A DNA stretch of 64,000 nt from SR-FBR-E99 sp963732365 (lineage in GTDB: Bacteria; Bacteroidota; Bacteroidia; Bacteroidales; VadinHA17). Positions within the stretch are counted from its first letter, which is position 1. Each line of letters begins with the position of its first letter. The position numbers and the translations under genes are program-made. Positions 1 through 8,003 of this stretch are shown piece by piece. The stretch spans positions 186,001-250,000 of the forward strand of contig CAVSZC010000003.1 of NCBI GenBank assembly GCA_963732365.1. Direction: 5' to 3'. The notes below the pieces were generated by a model. It worked only from the letters and a program-made list of their open reading frames with translations. It searched no databases and was not told the origin of the DNA.

Positions 1-1492
1 ATGTATTGAAAATATCTCCCCGGCTGTATTTTATACTGTCCACAGGATTATAATCATCGTCATACACATATGAAGTACCCGGCCCAATATTCTGGAAAAT
101 GGCAAAACGTAATCCGTATTTGAGGCTGAATCTCTCCGTAACCCTGTACTCATCCGAAGCATATATGCCGCTTTCAAGTGCGTAAGAAGGCTCAAGCCTG
201 AACCAGGTATCTCCGGTGGTGCTCCCAATACCCTTTACCTCTCCGGGAAAGAATTCGTGAAAAATAGTTGAGACCCCGTACCGCAGCTTATGTTTTTCAG
301 ACAAGAGGTGGGTGAAGTCAATCTTCGAAGCGTAATCGGTCAGTCTTGAATCCCAGTTGAAAGTGAAGGCGCCGGTGCCCCCTTCCGGTGTTCCGAGATT
401 ATAGTTGTATCTTGAATAAATCAGGCTGACGTTATAGAAGACTCTGTCAGAGATAAAATGGTTCCATCGGAGCGTGGCTGTTCTGTTGCCGAAACTTACT
501 GCCGAGAACTGGTTGCTGAAGACATCCTTCCCTTCATATCCCGACAGGTACAGCCTGTTCTTCTTATTTAAAACATGAGACAGTTTAAAGTTCAGGTCGT
601 AGAAATAGAGCTTGTTGTCCTGTATATCCTCATTTTTGGCCAGGGGAAGGAAGATATCCGCATATGTCCGTCGGCCTGCGACAAGGAAAGTGGTCTTCTC
701 TTTTATCACAGGCCCGCCAACTGTAAGCTTGCTTGATATGGTGCCGATACTGGCCGCTCCTCTGATCCGTTGCAGGTCTCCCTCCTTCATCTCAACGTCG
801 AGGAGCGAAGATAGCCTTCCGCCATATATTGCCGGGATATCCCCCTTATAGAGGGTGACATCCTTTATGACATCGTTGTTGAAAACCGAAAAGAACCCAA
901 GCAGGTGTGAGGCATTATATACCGTAGCTTCATCGAGGAGGATCAGATTCTGGTCAGAGCCACCTCCCCTGACGCTGAAGCCGCTCGATCCCTCGCTTGT
1001 TGGCTGTACGCCCGGCAGCAGTTGCAAAACCTTGATAAGATCAACCTCTCCTAGCAGGGAAGGTACCGCAGCTATCGTTTTGACATCGAGCTTCACCACT
1101 CCCGTGGCGGGTGACCTGACGTTATCATCGCCCCTCTTTCCTTCGATAATGATCCCGTCAAGCATGGTCTCACTGCTCTCCATGTCAAAGTCATGCTTCA
1201 TGTTTCGGACAGCATTCATCCTGTGCGTCAGCGTTATATAGCCTATGTATGATAACTGCAGCTCCAGGGTGCCCGCCGGAAGGGTCAGGGAATAAAATCC
1301 TTCTTCGTCAGTGGCTGCACCTATCTTAAGGGTGGTCTCTATAACAGTCACACCTACAAGCACTTCTCCTGTTTCAGCATCACGCACAAAGCCACTGACG
1401 GTGACCTTATCCTGCAAAATGACCGTGTCAGGGCTCTCCCCGGCCATGATGAACGGAGACAACAGGAGACTTATCAGTATGGATATGACCAT
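1..1492 (-). CDS. TonB-dependent receptor, N-terminal part (truncated by window edge)
   Basis: The reverse strand is open from an ATG at 1492 to the window edge, about 497 codons; an in-frame stop lies six codons upstream of this ATG. A signal peptide (about residues 1-17) is followed by a carboxypeptidase-like regulatory beta-sandwich (about 25-105, with VSGFVRDAETGEVLVGVTV) and a TonB plug domain (about 140-235, with KVLQLLPGVQP, FSVRGGG and YGGRLSSLLDV). The start of a beta-barrel follows, rich in alternating aromatic strands. These receptors import large substrates across the outer membrane using TonB energy. The gene starts 23 bases after the FemAB/GNAT-like gene, so it is probably the last gene of that operon. 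The substrate cannot be told. The long barrel and the lack of a SusD partner in view suggest a stand-alone receptor rather than a polysaccharide-utilisation pair. Confidence 0.9.
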   Translation of the reverse strand, partial: MVISILISLLLSPFIMAGESPDTVILQDKVTVSGFVRDAETGEVLVGVTVIETTLKIGAATDEEGFYSLTLPAGTLELQLSYIGYITLTHRMNAVRNMKHDFDMESSETMLDGIIIEGKRGDDNVRSPATGVVKLDVKTIAAVPSLLGEVDLIKVLQLLPGVQPTSEGSSGFSVRGGGSDQNLILLDEATVYNASHLLGFFSVFNNDVIKDVTLYKGDIPAIYGGRLSSLLDVEMKEGDLQRIRGAASIGTISSKLTVGGPVIKEKTTFLVAGRRTYADIFLPLAKNEDIQDNKLYFYDLNFKLSHVLNKKNRLYLSGYEGKDVFSNQFSAVSFGNRTATLRWNHFISDRVFYNVSLIYSRYNYNLGTPEGGTGAFTFNWDSRLTDYASKIDFTHLLSEKHKLRYGVSTIFHEFFPGEVKGIGSTTGDTWFRLEPSYALESGIYASDEYRVTERFSLKYGLRFAIFQNIGPGTSYVYDDDYNPVDSIKYSRGDIFNT

Positions 1493-1515
1493 ATACCAGA
1501 GGTGATATTTTCAGA

Positions 1516-2427
1516 TCAGCGGCTTTTTAGCAGTCTGACCGGGAATGGCAGCGTGTTCCTGTAAAGCCTGCAGTATGATGTTTCAACACTGTTGAATGAC
1601 TTAATGAATAGAGCTATTGATGGCACAGATGAGCCTGCAAAATCAAGGATCTTACCGCTTCCGGCATTTTCCTTTATCAGGCTGTCTATAACGTGATAGG
1701 CAGTACGCAGTTCACGGCTCTTCCTGCTTCCCGCCGTAAAGAGAAGGGTTATCCTTCCTGCAAAATCGATGACGAACATGCCCCACAGAAGCTTCCCTTT
1801 GGGTGATCTCACACCGAGGATCTTTCCCTTGCCGGTTGTGATACAGTGATCCATGAGAGCGTGAAGACGCCGGTAGCTTACATCCCTAATCACTCCTGCC
1901 CTCCTGCCGATTGTTGACCTGAATAGTGCAATGACCTCACGCGGTTTTGCATCGTCAACTATTTCCTGGGGGAAGCGGTGGGCAATATTGACATTCCGTC
2001 TGCAGTCTGTCATGTAGTTCAGCCACAGCGTCTCATAGGTGTTTTCAAGGTCAAGGGTGAAGTTTGTGCGGCGTGTGACACTGAATCCGGGTGCCGCCAC
2101 CGTCTGACCGATGCTCAGGTCTACAAGCCTGAAGGACTCGGGGATGAATCCGACGAACTCTTCGGCGATAGTTGCCCTGTCGCCGTCAGCGCTGTACAGC
2201 CCCAGGTGCTGAAGAAAAACAGGAGTGGCAATATAGCTGAATCCAAACTTACGAAATGATGGAAGAGGGAAAAGGGAGTTGTAGTCGTCGTCAACGAGAG
2301 CCTCCCATCCGGGTGCCATGATATCCAGGTACCAGGACCAGGGATAGGGCTTAACGCTTTTTATCTCTGAGAGGCATTCATCCCATCTGGCACGGTCAAT
2401 CTCCCCGTTCCTCAGGTAAGCAATCAT
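1516..2427 (-). CDS. FemAB/GNAT-like acyltransferase-fold protein
   Basis: A 303-residue cytoplasmic protein with no signal peptide or membrane segment. Its middle and C-terminal part (about 130-290) has the look of the FemAB/GNAT-like fold used by peptidoglycan cross-bridge or surface-glycan acyltransferases: a basic stretch (DCRRNVNIAHRF), a region resembling the GNAT core (GKLLWGMFVIDFAGRITLLF) and a late conserved LDFAGS segment before the basic C-terminus. Its ATG overlaps the end of the deacetylase-like gene by four bases (ATGA), which indicates translational coupling. The TonB receptor gene starts 23 bases downstream. The pairing suggests a role in modifying a cell-surface polymer, but the acceptor and donor are unknown. 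The family assignment rests on pattern recognition only. Confidence 0.65.
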   Translation of the reverse strand: MIAYLRNGEIDRARWDECLSEIKSVKPYPWSWYLDIMAPGWEALVDDDYNSLFPLPSFRKFGFSYIATPVFLQHLGLYSADGDRATIAEEFVGFIPESFRLVDLSIGQTVAAPGFSVTRRTNFTLDLENTYETLWLNYMTDCRRNVNIAHRFPQEIVDDAKPREVIALFRSTIGRRAGVIRDVSYRRLHALMDHCITTGKGKILGVRSPKGKLLWGMFVIDFAGRITLLFTAGSRKSRELRTAYHVIDSLIKENAGSGKILDFAGSSVPSIALFIKSFNSVETSYCRLYRNTLPFPVRLLKSR

Positions 2428-3728
2428 CTCTTCTGCATGTCGAGGGTTTTCTCAAAGACCTCTCTCCACCCCTCCCATCCGTTGGTCTCGCTCAGAGATG
2501 TATTGTGCCATATCGAAACAAACAGTCCGCCTGCTTTTCTTGTGGCGGCGATCAGGTCACTGACGGTCGCAATTGCCGCTTCGGCAGTGAGATGCCTGTA
2601 CTGTCTGAGGGTGCCGTCCATCACCTGGAAAGGGACAACGGTCAGACCGGAAGTTTTTTCCCTCCCGAGATCATAAAACCTGAATGGACGTGCTATCCCT
2701 GCCCTGAAGCCAGGCTCATCAGCATAACCCATGGTATAGTCAACCCTGATGCCTGCACCCTCAAACGCCTGGTAGGTGTCGGGCATCTTCAGCAGCAGCC
2801 AGTGCTGACGCGCAGCCTCAGGCTCATGCCCCGTGATATGCGAGTATCGCTCTACCTCTGTCAGAAGTACCCTGGGTCTTCCTGACGAACGGTATGAAGG
2901 GTGTATCCCTGTCCTTGCCTGAGTATCGTATTTTCTAATAATGGAAACATATTCATGATCCTTGTGATGCGGGTTGCGGTCATACTCGCCGTGGTCACCC
3001 ACAGGGAAGAAGTATAATGTCTCGCACCCATGCCTACCCGTCTGTTCTCCAATGTACCCAAAGCTGTCATACGGATCATCCTTCTGCCCCCTGATGGTCC
3101 TTATCCTCTCTGCCGGGGAGGCTCCCGTCCCCGTGAGCCCCTTCACCAGCCCGCCGAAACTCCTCAGGAATCCCCTGTGTCTGTAGGCAAATGGCTGATC
3201 AACATCGACAGTAAGAAGCGCCCTGTATTCGTTATGTCTGATAGTGAATGCCGGGAAGTGCTTCACAAGAGAGTTTGCAAGGTATCTTGCCCATATATCT
3301 ACAACGGGAAGACTGAGAAATCCTTCGCGGTATGCCAGCGACCTGGCACCCGGAAATCTCCCGTGAGCATCCGGGGAGAACGGCAGATACTCCTCATACC
3401 TCGAAAGCATGTAAAATGCTGCCGAGAAGATATCAAACGGAAAGTCTCCGCTGTCGGAGGCAAACAGCACAGGCATGTCACCGATCCGTGCAACCGGAGG
3501 CTCAAGGGGCGTCACACCCTGCATGGATAATAATCCTGAGGGTCTGATGACAAACTGATCCTTTACCTTCTCGTCTGAATAAATAATTGCCGGGTTATTG
3601 CCGATCTTTCGCCTGTCATCTGTAATCTCGTAATCAACACCAAGTACAGATGAGAACAACTCCCCCGCAATATACTCAAGCCGGGGAGTTATTACCGGCG
3701 AATAGATTCTCAGTTTCTTCGTACTCAT
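2424..3728 (-). CDS. Polysaccharide deacetylase-like protein (DUF7033 type)
   Basis: About 434 residues from the ATG at 3728 (MSTKKLRIYSP); an upstream in-frame ATG at 3791 is less likely because it precedes a promoter-like element and adds a poorly conserved stretch. An N-terminal domain (about 1-160) resembles the DUF7033 leader of Bacteroidota deacetylase-like proteins, including the FDIFSAAFYMLSRYEEYL segment. The NodB-like part begins with LLTVDVD, replacing the usual TFDDG metal-binding motif, and carries a later GIHPSY, the His of motif 2. The end has a FVSIWHNTSLS segment. The protein probably acts on an N-acetylated or carboxylic glycan, but the altered motif 1 makes catalysis uncertain. 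It is translationally coupled to the FemAB/GNAT-like gene and is the first gene of a three-gene operon. Confidence 0.75.
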   Translation of the reverse strand: MSTKKLRIYSPVITPRLEYIAGELFSSVLGVDYEITDDRRKIGNNPAIIYSDEKVKDQFVIRPSGLLSMQGVTPLEPPVARIGDMPVLFASDSGDFPFDIFSAAFYMLSRYEEYLPFSPDAHGRFPGARSLAYREGFLSLPVVDIWARYLANSLVKHFPAFTIRHNEYRALLTVDVDQPFAYRHRGFLRSFGGLVKGLTGTGASPAERIRTIRGQKDDPYDSFGYIGEQTGRHGCETLYFFPVGDHGEYDRNPHHKDHEYVSIIRKYDTQARTGIHPSYRSSGRPRVLLTEVERYSHITGHEPEAARQHWLLLKMPDTYQAFEGAGIRVDYTMGYADEPGFRAGIARPFRFYDLGREKTSGLTVVPFQVMDGTLRQYRHLTAEAAIATVSDLIAATRKAGGLFVSIWHNTSLSETNGWEGWREVFEKTLDMQKR

Positions 3729-3737
3729 AACGACAAA

Positions 3738-3745
3738 TTTACATA
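3738..3745 (-). promoter_or_regulatory. Candidate -7 promoter element, deacetylase operon
   Basis: On the reverse strand the sequence TAAATTTG matches the Bacteroidota -7 consensus TAnnTTTG just upstream of the ATG at 3728. A TTG lies about 17 bases further upstream. If used, transcription would begin very close to the start codon, giving an almost leaderless message. The position is approximate within a few bases and this is inference from the consensus. Confidence 0.3.
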
Positions 3746-3802
3746 ATTGACTGTCAAACAACTCCCTCCGGAGTCTTATATTTATTAACACGAATTCATC
3801 AG

Positions 3803-3829
3803 TTGGCGCAATATTTTTTTCTACTTTTG
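3803..3829 (+). promoter_or_regulatory. Candidate promoter of the THX gene
   Basis: TTG at 3803-3805, 16 bases, then TACTTTTG at 3822-3829, a match to the Bacteroidota -7 consensus TAnnTTTG. The start codon of the THX gene lies 43 bases downstream, leaving a normal leader. The -33 part is weaker than the -7 part. Confidence 0.5.
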
Positions 3830-3872
3830 TTTCCTGTGCTCTTTTAAGTTCAAATTTAAACTAATTCATATT

Positions 3873-4151
3873 ATGGGTAAAGGTGACAAGAAATCAAAGA
3901 GAGGTAAGATAATACTGGGTACATACGGCGTCCGCCGGTCACAGAAAGCAAAAAAGACCGTGGTTGTACCTGCGGTCAAAGCCAAGGCACCGGTAATTGA
4001 AGAGAAGGTTAAGCCCGTCAAGGCGGCTGTAAAAACGACCAAACCCAAAGCTGCACCGAAGAGCGCAGCCAAACCAGCGGCAAAAACAACCGAAAAAGCA
4101 CCCAAACCGGCAGCAAAAGCTACCAAAACAGCTGCGAAAAAGAAGGAGTAA
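3873..4151 (+). CDS. 30S ribosomal protein THX with long Lys/Ala/Pro-rich tail
   Basis: The first 25 residues (MGKGDKKSKRGKIILGTYG) carry the signature of the small 30S subunit protein THX, which stabilises the head of the small ribosomal subunit in Thermus and is common in Bacteroidota. Family members are usually some 25-60 residues. This one is 92 because of a C-terminal tail (about 40-92) of repeated KPA, AAK and AKT units, similar to the low-complexity tails of histone-H1-like proteins. The tail has no acidic residues after about residue 45 except for two Glu, and should be disordered and RNA- or DNA-binding. The gene is alone, with its own promoter-like element and convergent to the next gene. 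Confidence 0.88.
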   Translation: MGKGDKKSKRGKIILGTYGVRRSQKAKKTVVVPAVKAKAPVIEEKVKPVKAAVKTTKPKAAPKSAAKPAAKTTEKAPKPAAKATKTAAKKKE

Positions 4152-4158
4152 ATTTGTT

Positions 4159-5742
4159 TCAGGGCCTCACAATCAGGCTGCTGTAGACTGAAGCGTCGAT
4201 AGCTGCCTCAATTATCATGCTTCTGTCAGACTGTAATGCTTTTACAACAGCGGAATGCATGCCGTCGCTGTCAGTCACCCGTATCACCTCTGCCCCGAGA
4301 AATGTATCGCTTCCGAAGAGTGCTCCGTCGTAGAGGTCAGTTCCATAGGGGGATAAGTTCTTCCATGACTCCTTTACCCTGATCAGGTTCAGCTCGCCGT
4401 CAGCCAGCACTACGACAATAATCTTCACCCCCTGTCTGCGCGCTGTCATCATCTCGCCGGCATACATAAGCATGCCGCCGTCACCGGTGACGCATACTAC
4501 CGTGGCTTTCGGATCAGCGATTGCTGCAGCTATGGCAGCGGGCAGACCGAATCCCATCGACGACCACCCATTGGTCATGATCAGCCTCCCGCGATCCGTG
4601 ACATCCCACATCTGTCCCAACAGATGAAGGTGTGAACCAACGTCAGCCGTTAAAACAGTATCACGGGGAAGGAGGTCATGCAGAATCTCAAGAGCCTTCA
4701 CAGGACTGAATCCGCCGGTTAGTTCCGTCAGGCCGGATCTGACAGCGCTCCTTGCTTCACACGCAAGAGTGACCATTTCAGGAGACCCGTGGAGAGCTCC
4801 CAGCGCCTCAAACCATTTAGAGGCGGAAGAGATAACCTGTATTGACCCGGGTATTTGAAGATCAGTCCTGATGGTGTTAAAATGAAGGAGAGGTACCCTG
4901 TTCATCCATGACTCATAGTTGTACTCAACCGGATCATAACCCAGACCGATGATCAGGTCAGCCTCACGGGTCAGTATTCTCAGCCTGTCGCTTAAAGAGT
5001 GGAAGAGGACGCCGGCATAACACGGGTGACTCTCAGGTATTATCCCTTTCGCCATCGGTGTCAAAACAACGGGCACGGGACATGCGTCAAGTAACCTGAG
5101 CAGTGCAGGGCCAGCCCCTGCCCGCATTGCTGTCAGACCTGCGGCAATAAGAGGCCTTCTGGCCGACGCAATCAGCACCCTGGCTCTCTCATCGAGGTGA
5201 AATTTGTCACTCCTGACCTCACCCTTACCTGTTGCCTTAACCACAGCACACTCCCTGTCCGCCATGTCAGAAGGGAGGCCGATATGTACCGGACCCGGAT
5301 ACTCTTCGTTTGCAATCGCGAGGCTTTCCTCTGTTATGTCACCTGCCGTCGCTTCCGTAAGCCTGAAAGTGGCTTTTGTAATAGGGGCATAAAGTGACTG
5401 ATGATCAATGTTCATCTGCGTGGTCCGCCCGGCCCAGTGGCCGGGGAGCTCAGAGGTCAGCGCCAGAACAGGCGAACGGTCGAGCAACGCCCCTCCTACA
5501 CCGGTAGAGAGATTCGTGGCACCGGGACCAAAGGTGGCATGGCATACACCCGTGATGCCTGTCATCCTCGCGGTGACATCTGCCATTACTGCCGCTGAGG
5601 CCTCATGCGATGTAAGGATGAACCCGATCCCTTCCTTCCGGAAGGCCTCCATATAGGGAATAGACGGGCCTCCCGGTATACCGAAAAACCGTTTCACCCC
5701 ATGCTCTCTGAGTCTCCTCGCAAGATACTCCGCTACTGTCAT
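4159..5742 (-). CDS. ThDP-dependent enzyme, acetolactate synthase / benzoylformate decarboxylase family
   Basis: 527 residues from the ATG at 5742 (MTVAEYLARRL). The three domains of the family are visible. The N-terminal pyrimidine-binding domain carries the catalytic Glu in the HEASAA segment and the GPGATNL loop. The middle domain lies at about 190-320. The C-terminal pyrophosphate-binding domain has the metal/ThDP motif starting at VTGDGG and ending at the Asn in DGELN. The enzyme decarboxylates a 2-oxo acid and may transfer the activated aldehyde. There is no neighbouring small regulatory subunit, so this is not an obvious biosynthetic IlvB; a catabolic or orphan acetolactate-synthase-like role is more likely. 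It is divergent from the EamA transporter gene, with about 80 bases between the starts. Confidence 0.85.
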   Translation of the reverse strand: MTVAEYLARRLREHGVKRFFGIPGGPSIPYMEAFRKEGIGFILTSHEASAAVMADVTARMTGITGVCHATFGPGATNLSTGVGGALLDRSPVLALTSELPGHWAGRTTQMNIDHQSLYAPITKATFRLTEATAGDITEESLAIANEEYPGPVHIGLPSDMADRECAVVKATGKGEVRSDKFHLDERARVLIASARRPLIAAGLTAMRAGAGPALLRLLDACPVPVVLTPMAKGIIPESHPCYAGVLFHSLSDRLRILTREADLIIGLGYDPVEYNYESWMNRVPLLHFNTIRTDLQIPGSIQVISSASKWFEALGALHGSPEMVTLACEARSAVRSGLTELTGGFSPVKALEILHDLLPRDTVLTADVGSHLHLLGQMWDVTDRGRLIMTNGWSSMGFGLPAAIAAAIADPKATVVCVTGDGGMLMYAGEMMTARRQGVKIIVVVLADGELNLIRVKESWKNLSPYGTDLYDGALFGSDTFLGAEVIRVTDSDGMHSAVVKALQSDRSMIIEAAIDASVYSSLIVRP

Positions 5743-5762
5743 CCCGGGTTTTTTGTGTTTAA

Positions 5763-5770
5763 CAAAAGTA
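5763..5770 (-). promoter_or_regulatory. Candidate -7 element upstream of the ThDP enzyme gene
   Basis: On the reverse strand TACTTTTG matches TAnnTTTG, 20 bases upstream of the ATG at 5742, in an A/T-rich divergent region. No well-spaced -33 element was found. Confidence 0.4.
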
Positions 5771-5822
5771 ATCAAACAGCGAAACAAAAAAACTGCGATA
5801 TTTGGAAACCCTATTCCCTATA

Positions 5823-6767
5823 ATGAAAGACCGCCGCATCAATACCATTTTCTGGGCTATCGTTACCTGTCTGATGTGGTCAACAGCCTACCCTTTCATT
5901 AAAGTCGGACTTCAGTACTCAACTCCCCTGCACTTTGCAGGTTCACGCTTTATCATCTCGGGACTGATGATACTTCCCTTTACGGTCAACATCCGTGATT
6001 ATGTGAAGATGATAATTGCGAACAGGAGTCTGGCAATATGGGTTACGGTGCTGCAGACCCTCATCAACTATATCCTTTTCTATAAAGGGATGGAATATGT
6101 TCCGGGAGCACTGGGAGCGGTGATCGTCGGATCACAGCCTTTCGTTACGGCCATCGTATCAAGGATAATGATCCATGATGAGAGGTTCACGCTGGCAAAA
6201 GTGGCAACTATTGTATTCGGACTGGCAGGGATTGTGCTCGTCAGTGCCGGCAGGCAGGGTCTTCACCTTGGCGGACCGAAAGAGCTGGCAGGTGTCGTAA
6301 TGATCTTTATCGCCAACCTGTCCACAGCAATAAGCAATGTGCTGGTGTCAAAAAACGGCAAAAAAATGAATCCCCTGGTGCTGAGTTCGTTCTCACTCCT
6401 CACAGGGGGCATAATTATTTTTTTCCTCTCTTTCCTTGTTGAGAATGTTCCTTCAAAGCCGGACTTTCCTCTCAATTACTGGCTGGTTCTGGCATGGCTT
6501 GCATTCATGTCTGCCTTTACTTTCTCAAAGTGGTATGTGCTTTTAAACAGACCAGAGGTAAGGGTCTCGGAACTTAACCTGTGGAAGTTCATCATCCCTG
6601 TCTTTGGTGCCATACTCAGCTGGATGATCGTTCCGGATGAAAATGCTGACTGGGTTACAATCATCGGCATGGTGATGATATCACTCTCACTGATATACTT
6701 CTTCGGTGTAACAGGAAGAAGGGAGAGGAAGGTCGAAGAGGTCCCTGCCGGACCTATGGCGAAATAA
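5823..6767 (+). CDS. EamA/DMT-family membrane transporter
   Basis: 314 residues from the ATG at 5823; an in-frame ATG seven codons upstream is possible, but the residues it adds do not look like the family's N-terminus. About ten hydrophobic segments are arranged as two EamA repeats (about 8-140 and 155-300). Family-typical features are TYPFIKVGL-like residues in the first helix (here AYPFIKVGL), GALGAVIVGSQPFVTAIVSR near the end of repeat one, and a short cytoplasmic Arg/Glu-rich tail. Members of the drug/metabolite transporter superfamily export metabolites or amino acids; the substrate cannot be predicted. The gene is divergent from the ThDP enzyme gene and has no obvious partner. Confidence 0.88.
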   Translation: MKDRRINTIFWAIVTCLMWSTAYPFIKVGLQYSTPLHFAGSRFIISGLMILPFTVNIRDYVKMIIANRSLAIWVTVLQTLINYILFYKGMEYVPGALGAVIVGSQPFVTAIVSRIMIHDERFTLAKVATIVFGLAGIVLVSAGRQGLHLGGPKELAGVVMIFIANLSTAISNVLVSKNGKKMNPLVLSSFSLLTGGIIIFFLSFLVENVPSKPDFPLNYWLVLAWLAFMSAFTFSKWYVLLNRPEVRVSELNLWKFIIPVFGAILSWMIVPDENADWVTIIGMVMISLSLIYFFGVTGRRERKVEEVPAGPMAK

Positions 6768-6901
6768 CAGTGAGATCATCACAATTACACAGACTGCTGA
6801 AATTCCGGACGAATATTTTCATTAACTTTCCTGAGATTCCGGAAAGCAGCAATTCTTAACCTGTGCCCCGTTTAAGGTTCAACCAATAATTTCACAAAAT
6901 A

Positions 6902-7690
6902 ATGAAGAGCAGTTTGTTATTCAATATCGGCACGATGTTCGTCCTGCCAATGCTTATTGTGCTTGTACCAATATTTGCAGGTCAGTATTATGGCATTCTC
7001 CGGAAAAAAAGGGGGGTAAATATGGAGCCTGGCTCTGTTGGAACCGTGGTAGGCACGACACTTGCACTCCTGGCCTTCATGCTTGCCTTCACTTTTCAGA
7101 TAGTCACAAATCGCTATGATACTCGAAAGCAGTTGCTGCTTGATGAGGTTACAAACATACGAACCACATACCTGAGAGCCGGATTACTATCAGAACCATA
7201 CAATTCCGGAACGAAGGAACTTCTGATAGAATATGTTGATCTCCGGATTCAGCTGGCGGAAGATTCATCGAGGCTCAGATCAACTCTCGCGCGCTCACAT
7301 GCGATACTTGACCAGCTCTGGAACTATGCTGAAGAACTTGCTGCACAAGACAGAAGTTCTGAAGTATATGCCCTTTACACACAGTCTCTGAATGATATCT
7401 ATGATAACTTTAACCAGCGCATTACGATGACATTTGAGTATCGCATCCCAAAGATTGTATTATGGGTATTAATTATCATCACCTTCTTTTCAATGCTTTC
7501 CCTTGGTTATCATTTCGGCATTTCAGGAAAAGGGAGTTATAGAATTAATATATTGCTCTCTGTTATCTTTGCTGTTGTCATGTTCCTGATACTGGCCCTT
7601 GACCGGCCTGAAAAAGGATTCTCAAAACTCTCACAGAAGCCGGTTTATTCATTGCAGAAACAGCTTCAGGACTGGGAAGAGAAGCCGTAA
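6902..7690 (+). CDS. DUF4239 (bestrophin-like domain) membrane protein
   Basis: 262 residues with two N-terminal transmembrane helices (about 8-28 and 48-68), a long helical cytoplasmic or periplasmic stretch (about 70-185) and two C-terminal helices (about 186-205 and 218-236). The second helix (VGTTLALLAFMLAFTFQIV) followed by NRYDTRKQLLLDEVTNIRTTYLRAGLL is characteristic of the DUF4239 family, which is annotated as bestrophin-like by distant similarity to anion channels. No biochemical role is established from this sequence. The ATG is preceded by an A/T-rich leader. The gene is convergent with the aldo/keto reductase gene across a 313-base intergenic region full of hairpins. Confidence 0.75.
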   Translation: MKSSLLFNIGTMFVLPMLIVLVPIFAGQYYGILRKKRGVNMEPGSVGTVVGTTLALLAFMLAFTFQIVTNRYDTRKQLLLDEVTNIRTTYLRAGLLSEPYNSGTKELLIEYVDLRIQLAEDSSRLRSTLARSHAILDQLWNYAEELAAQDRSSEVYALYTQSLNDIYDNFNQRITMTFEYRIPKIVLWVLIIITFFSMLSLGYHFGISGKGSYRINILLSVIFAVVMFLILALDRPEKGFSKLSQKPVYSLQKQLQDWEEKP

Positions 7691-7734
7691 ATATTATTTC
7701 CCGCCTACCGGATTTAATGAATATTCAAAAAAAT

Positions 7735-7913
7735 CTCCTCCTTAGTAAGGAGGAGTACCCCTATCCGCCAAATGGCGGATTGGGGGGAGGTGGTATGTCT
7801 GAGATTAATTATTCGACAATCACAAATTGTGGGGATTCGTTGTGATCTAAACAGTACAGACCACCCCCCGTCCCGATAAATCGGGACGGCTCCCCTCCTG
7901 ACTCAGGAGGGGA
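7735..7913. repeat. Cluster of four palindromic hairpins between convergent genes
   Basis: Four perfect or near-perfect inverted repeats are packed into 180 bases. They are 7735-7755 (10-bp arms, CTCCTCCTTA), 7763-7780 (8-bp arms, ATCCGCCA), 7868-7889 (10-bp arms, CCGTCCCGAT) and 7891-7913 (11-bp arms, TCCCCTCCTGA). Part of the outer sequence is also complementary (GGTGG at 7789-7793 with CCACC at 7861-7865). This resembles REP/BIME-type intergenic repeats and could also end transcription from both sides. The rest of 7691-8003 holds nothing else I recognise. Confidence 0.75.
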
Positions 7914-8003
7914 AACGTCTTATTATAAGTGCTTTAACTATTTGCTGCCAAAAATAAACCTGACGTTTAGCCTAAAACCGGCTATCCCTGGCCAGGATTA
8001 ATA

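Noticed and set aside
612..1505. Three plus-strand open frames
   Set aside because: They lie within the reverse-strand TonB receptor, whose domains are continuous across the region.
3866..4126. Long antisense open frame over the THX gene
   Set aside because: It arises from the Lys/Ala-rich repeats of THX read backwards; the plus frame has a clear ribosomal protein signature and a promoter-like element.
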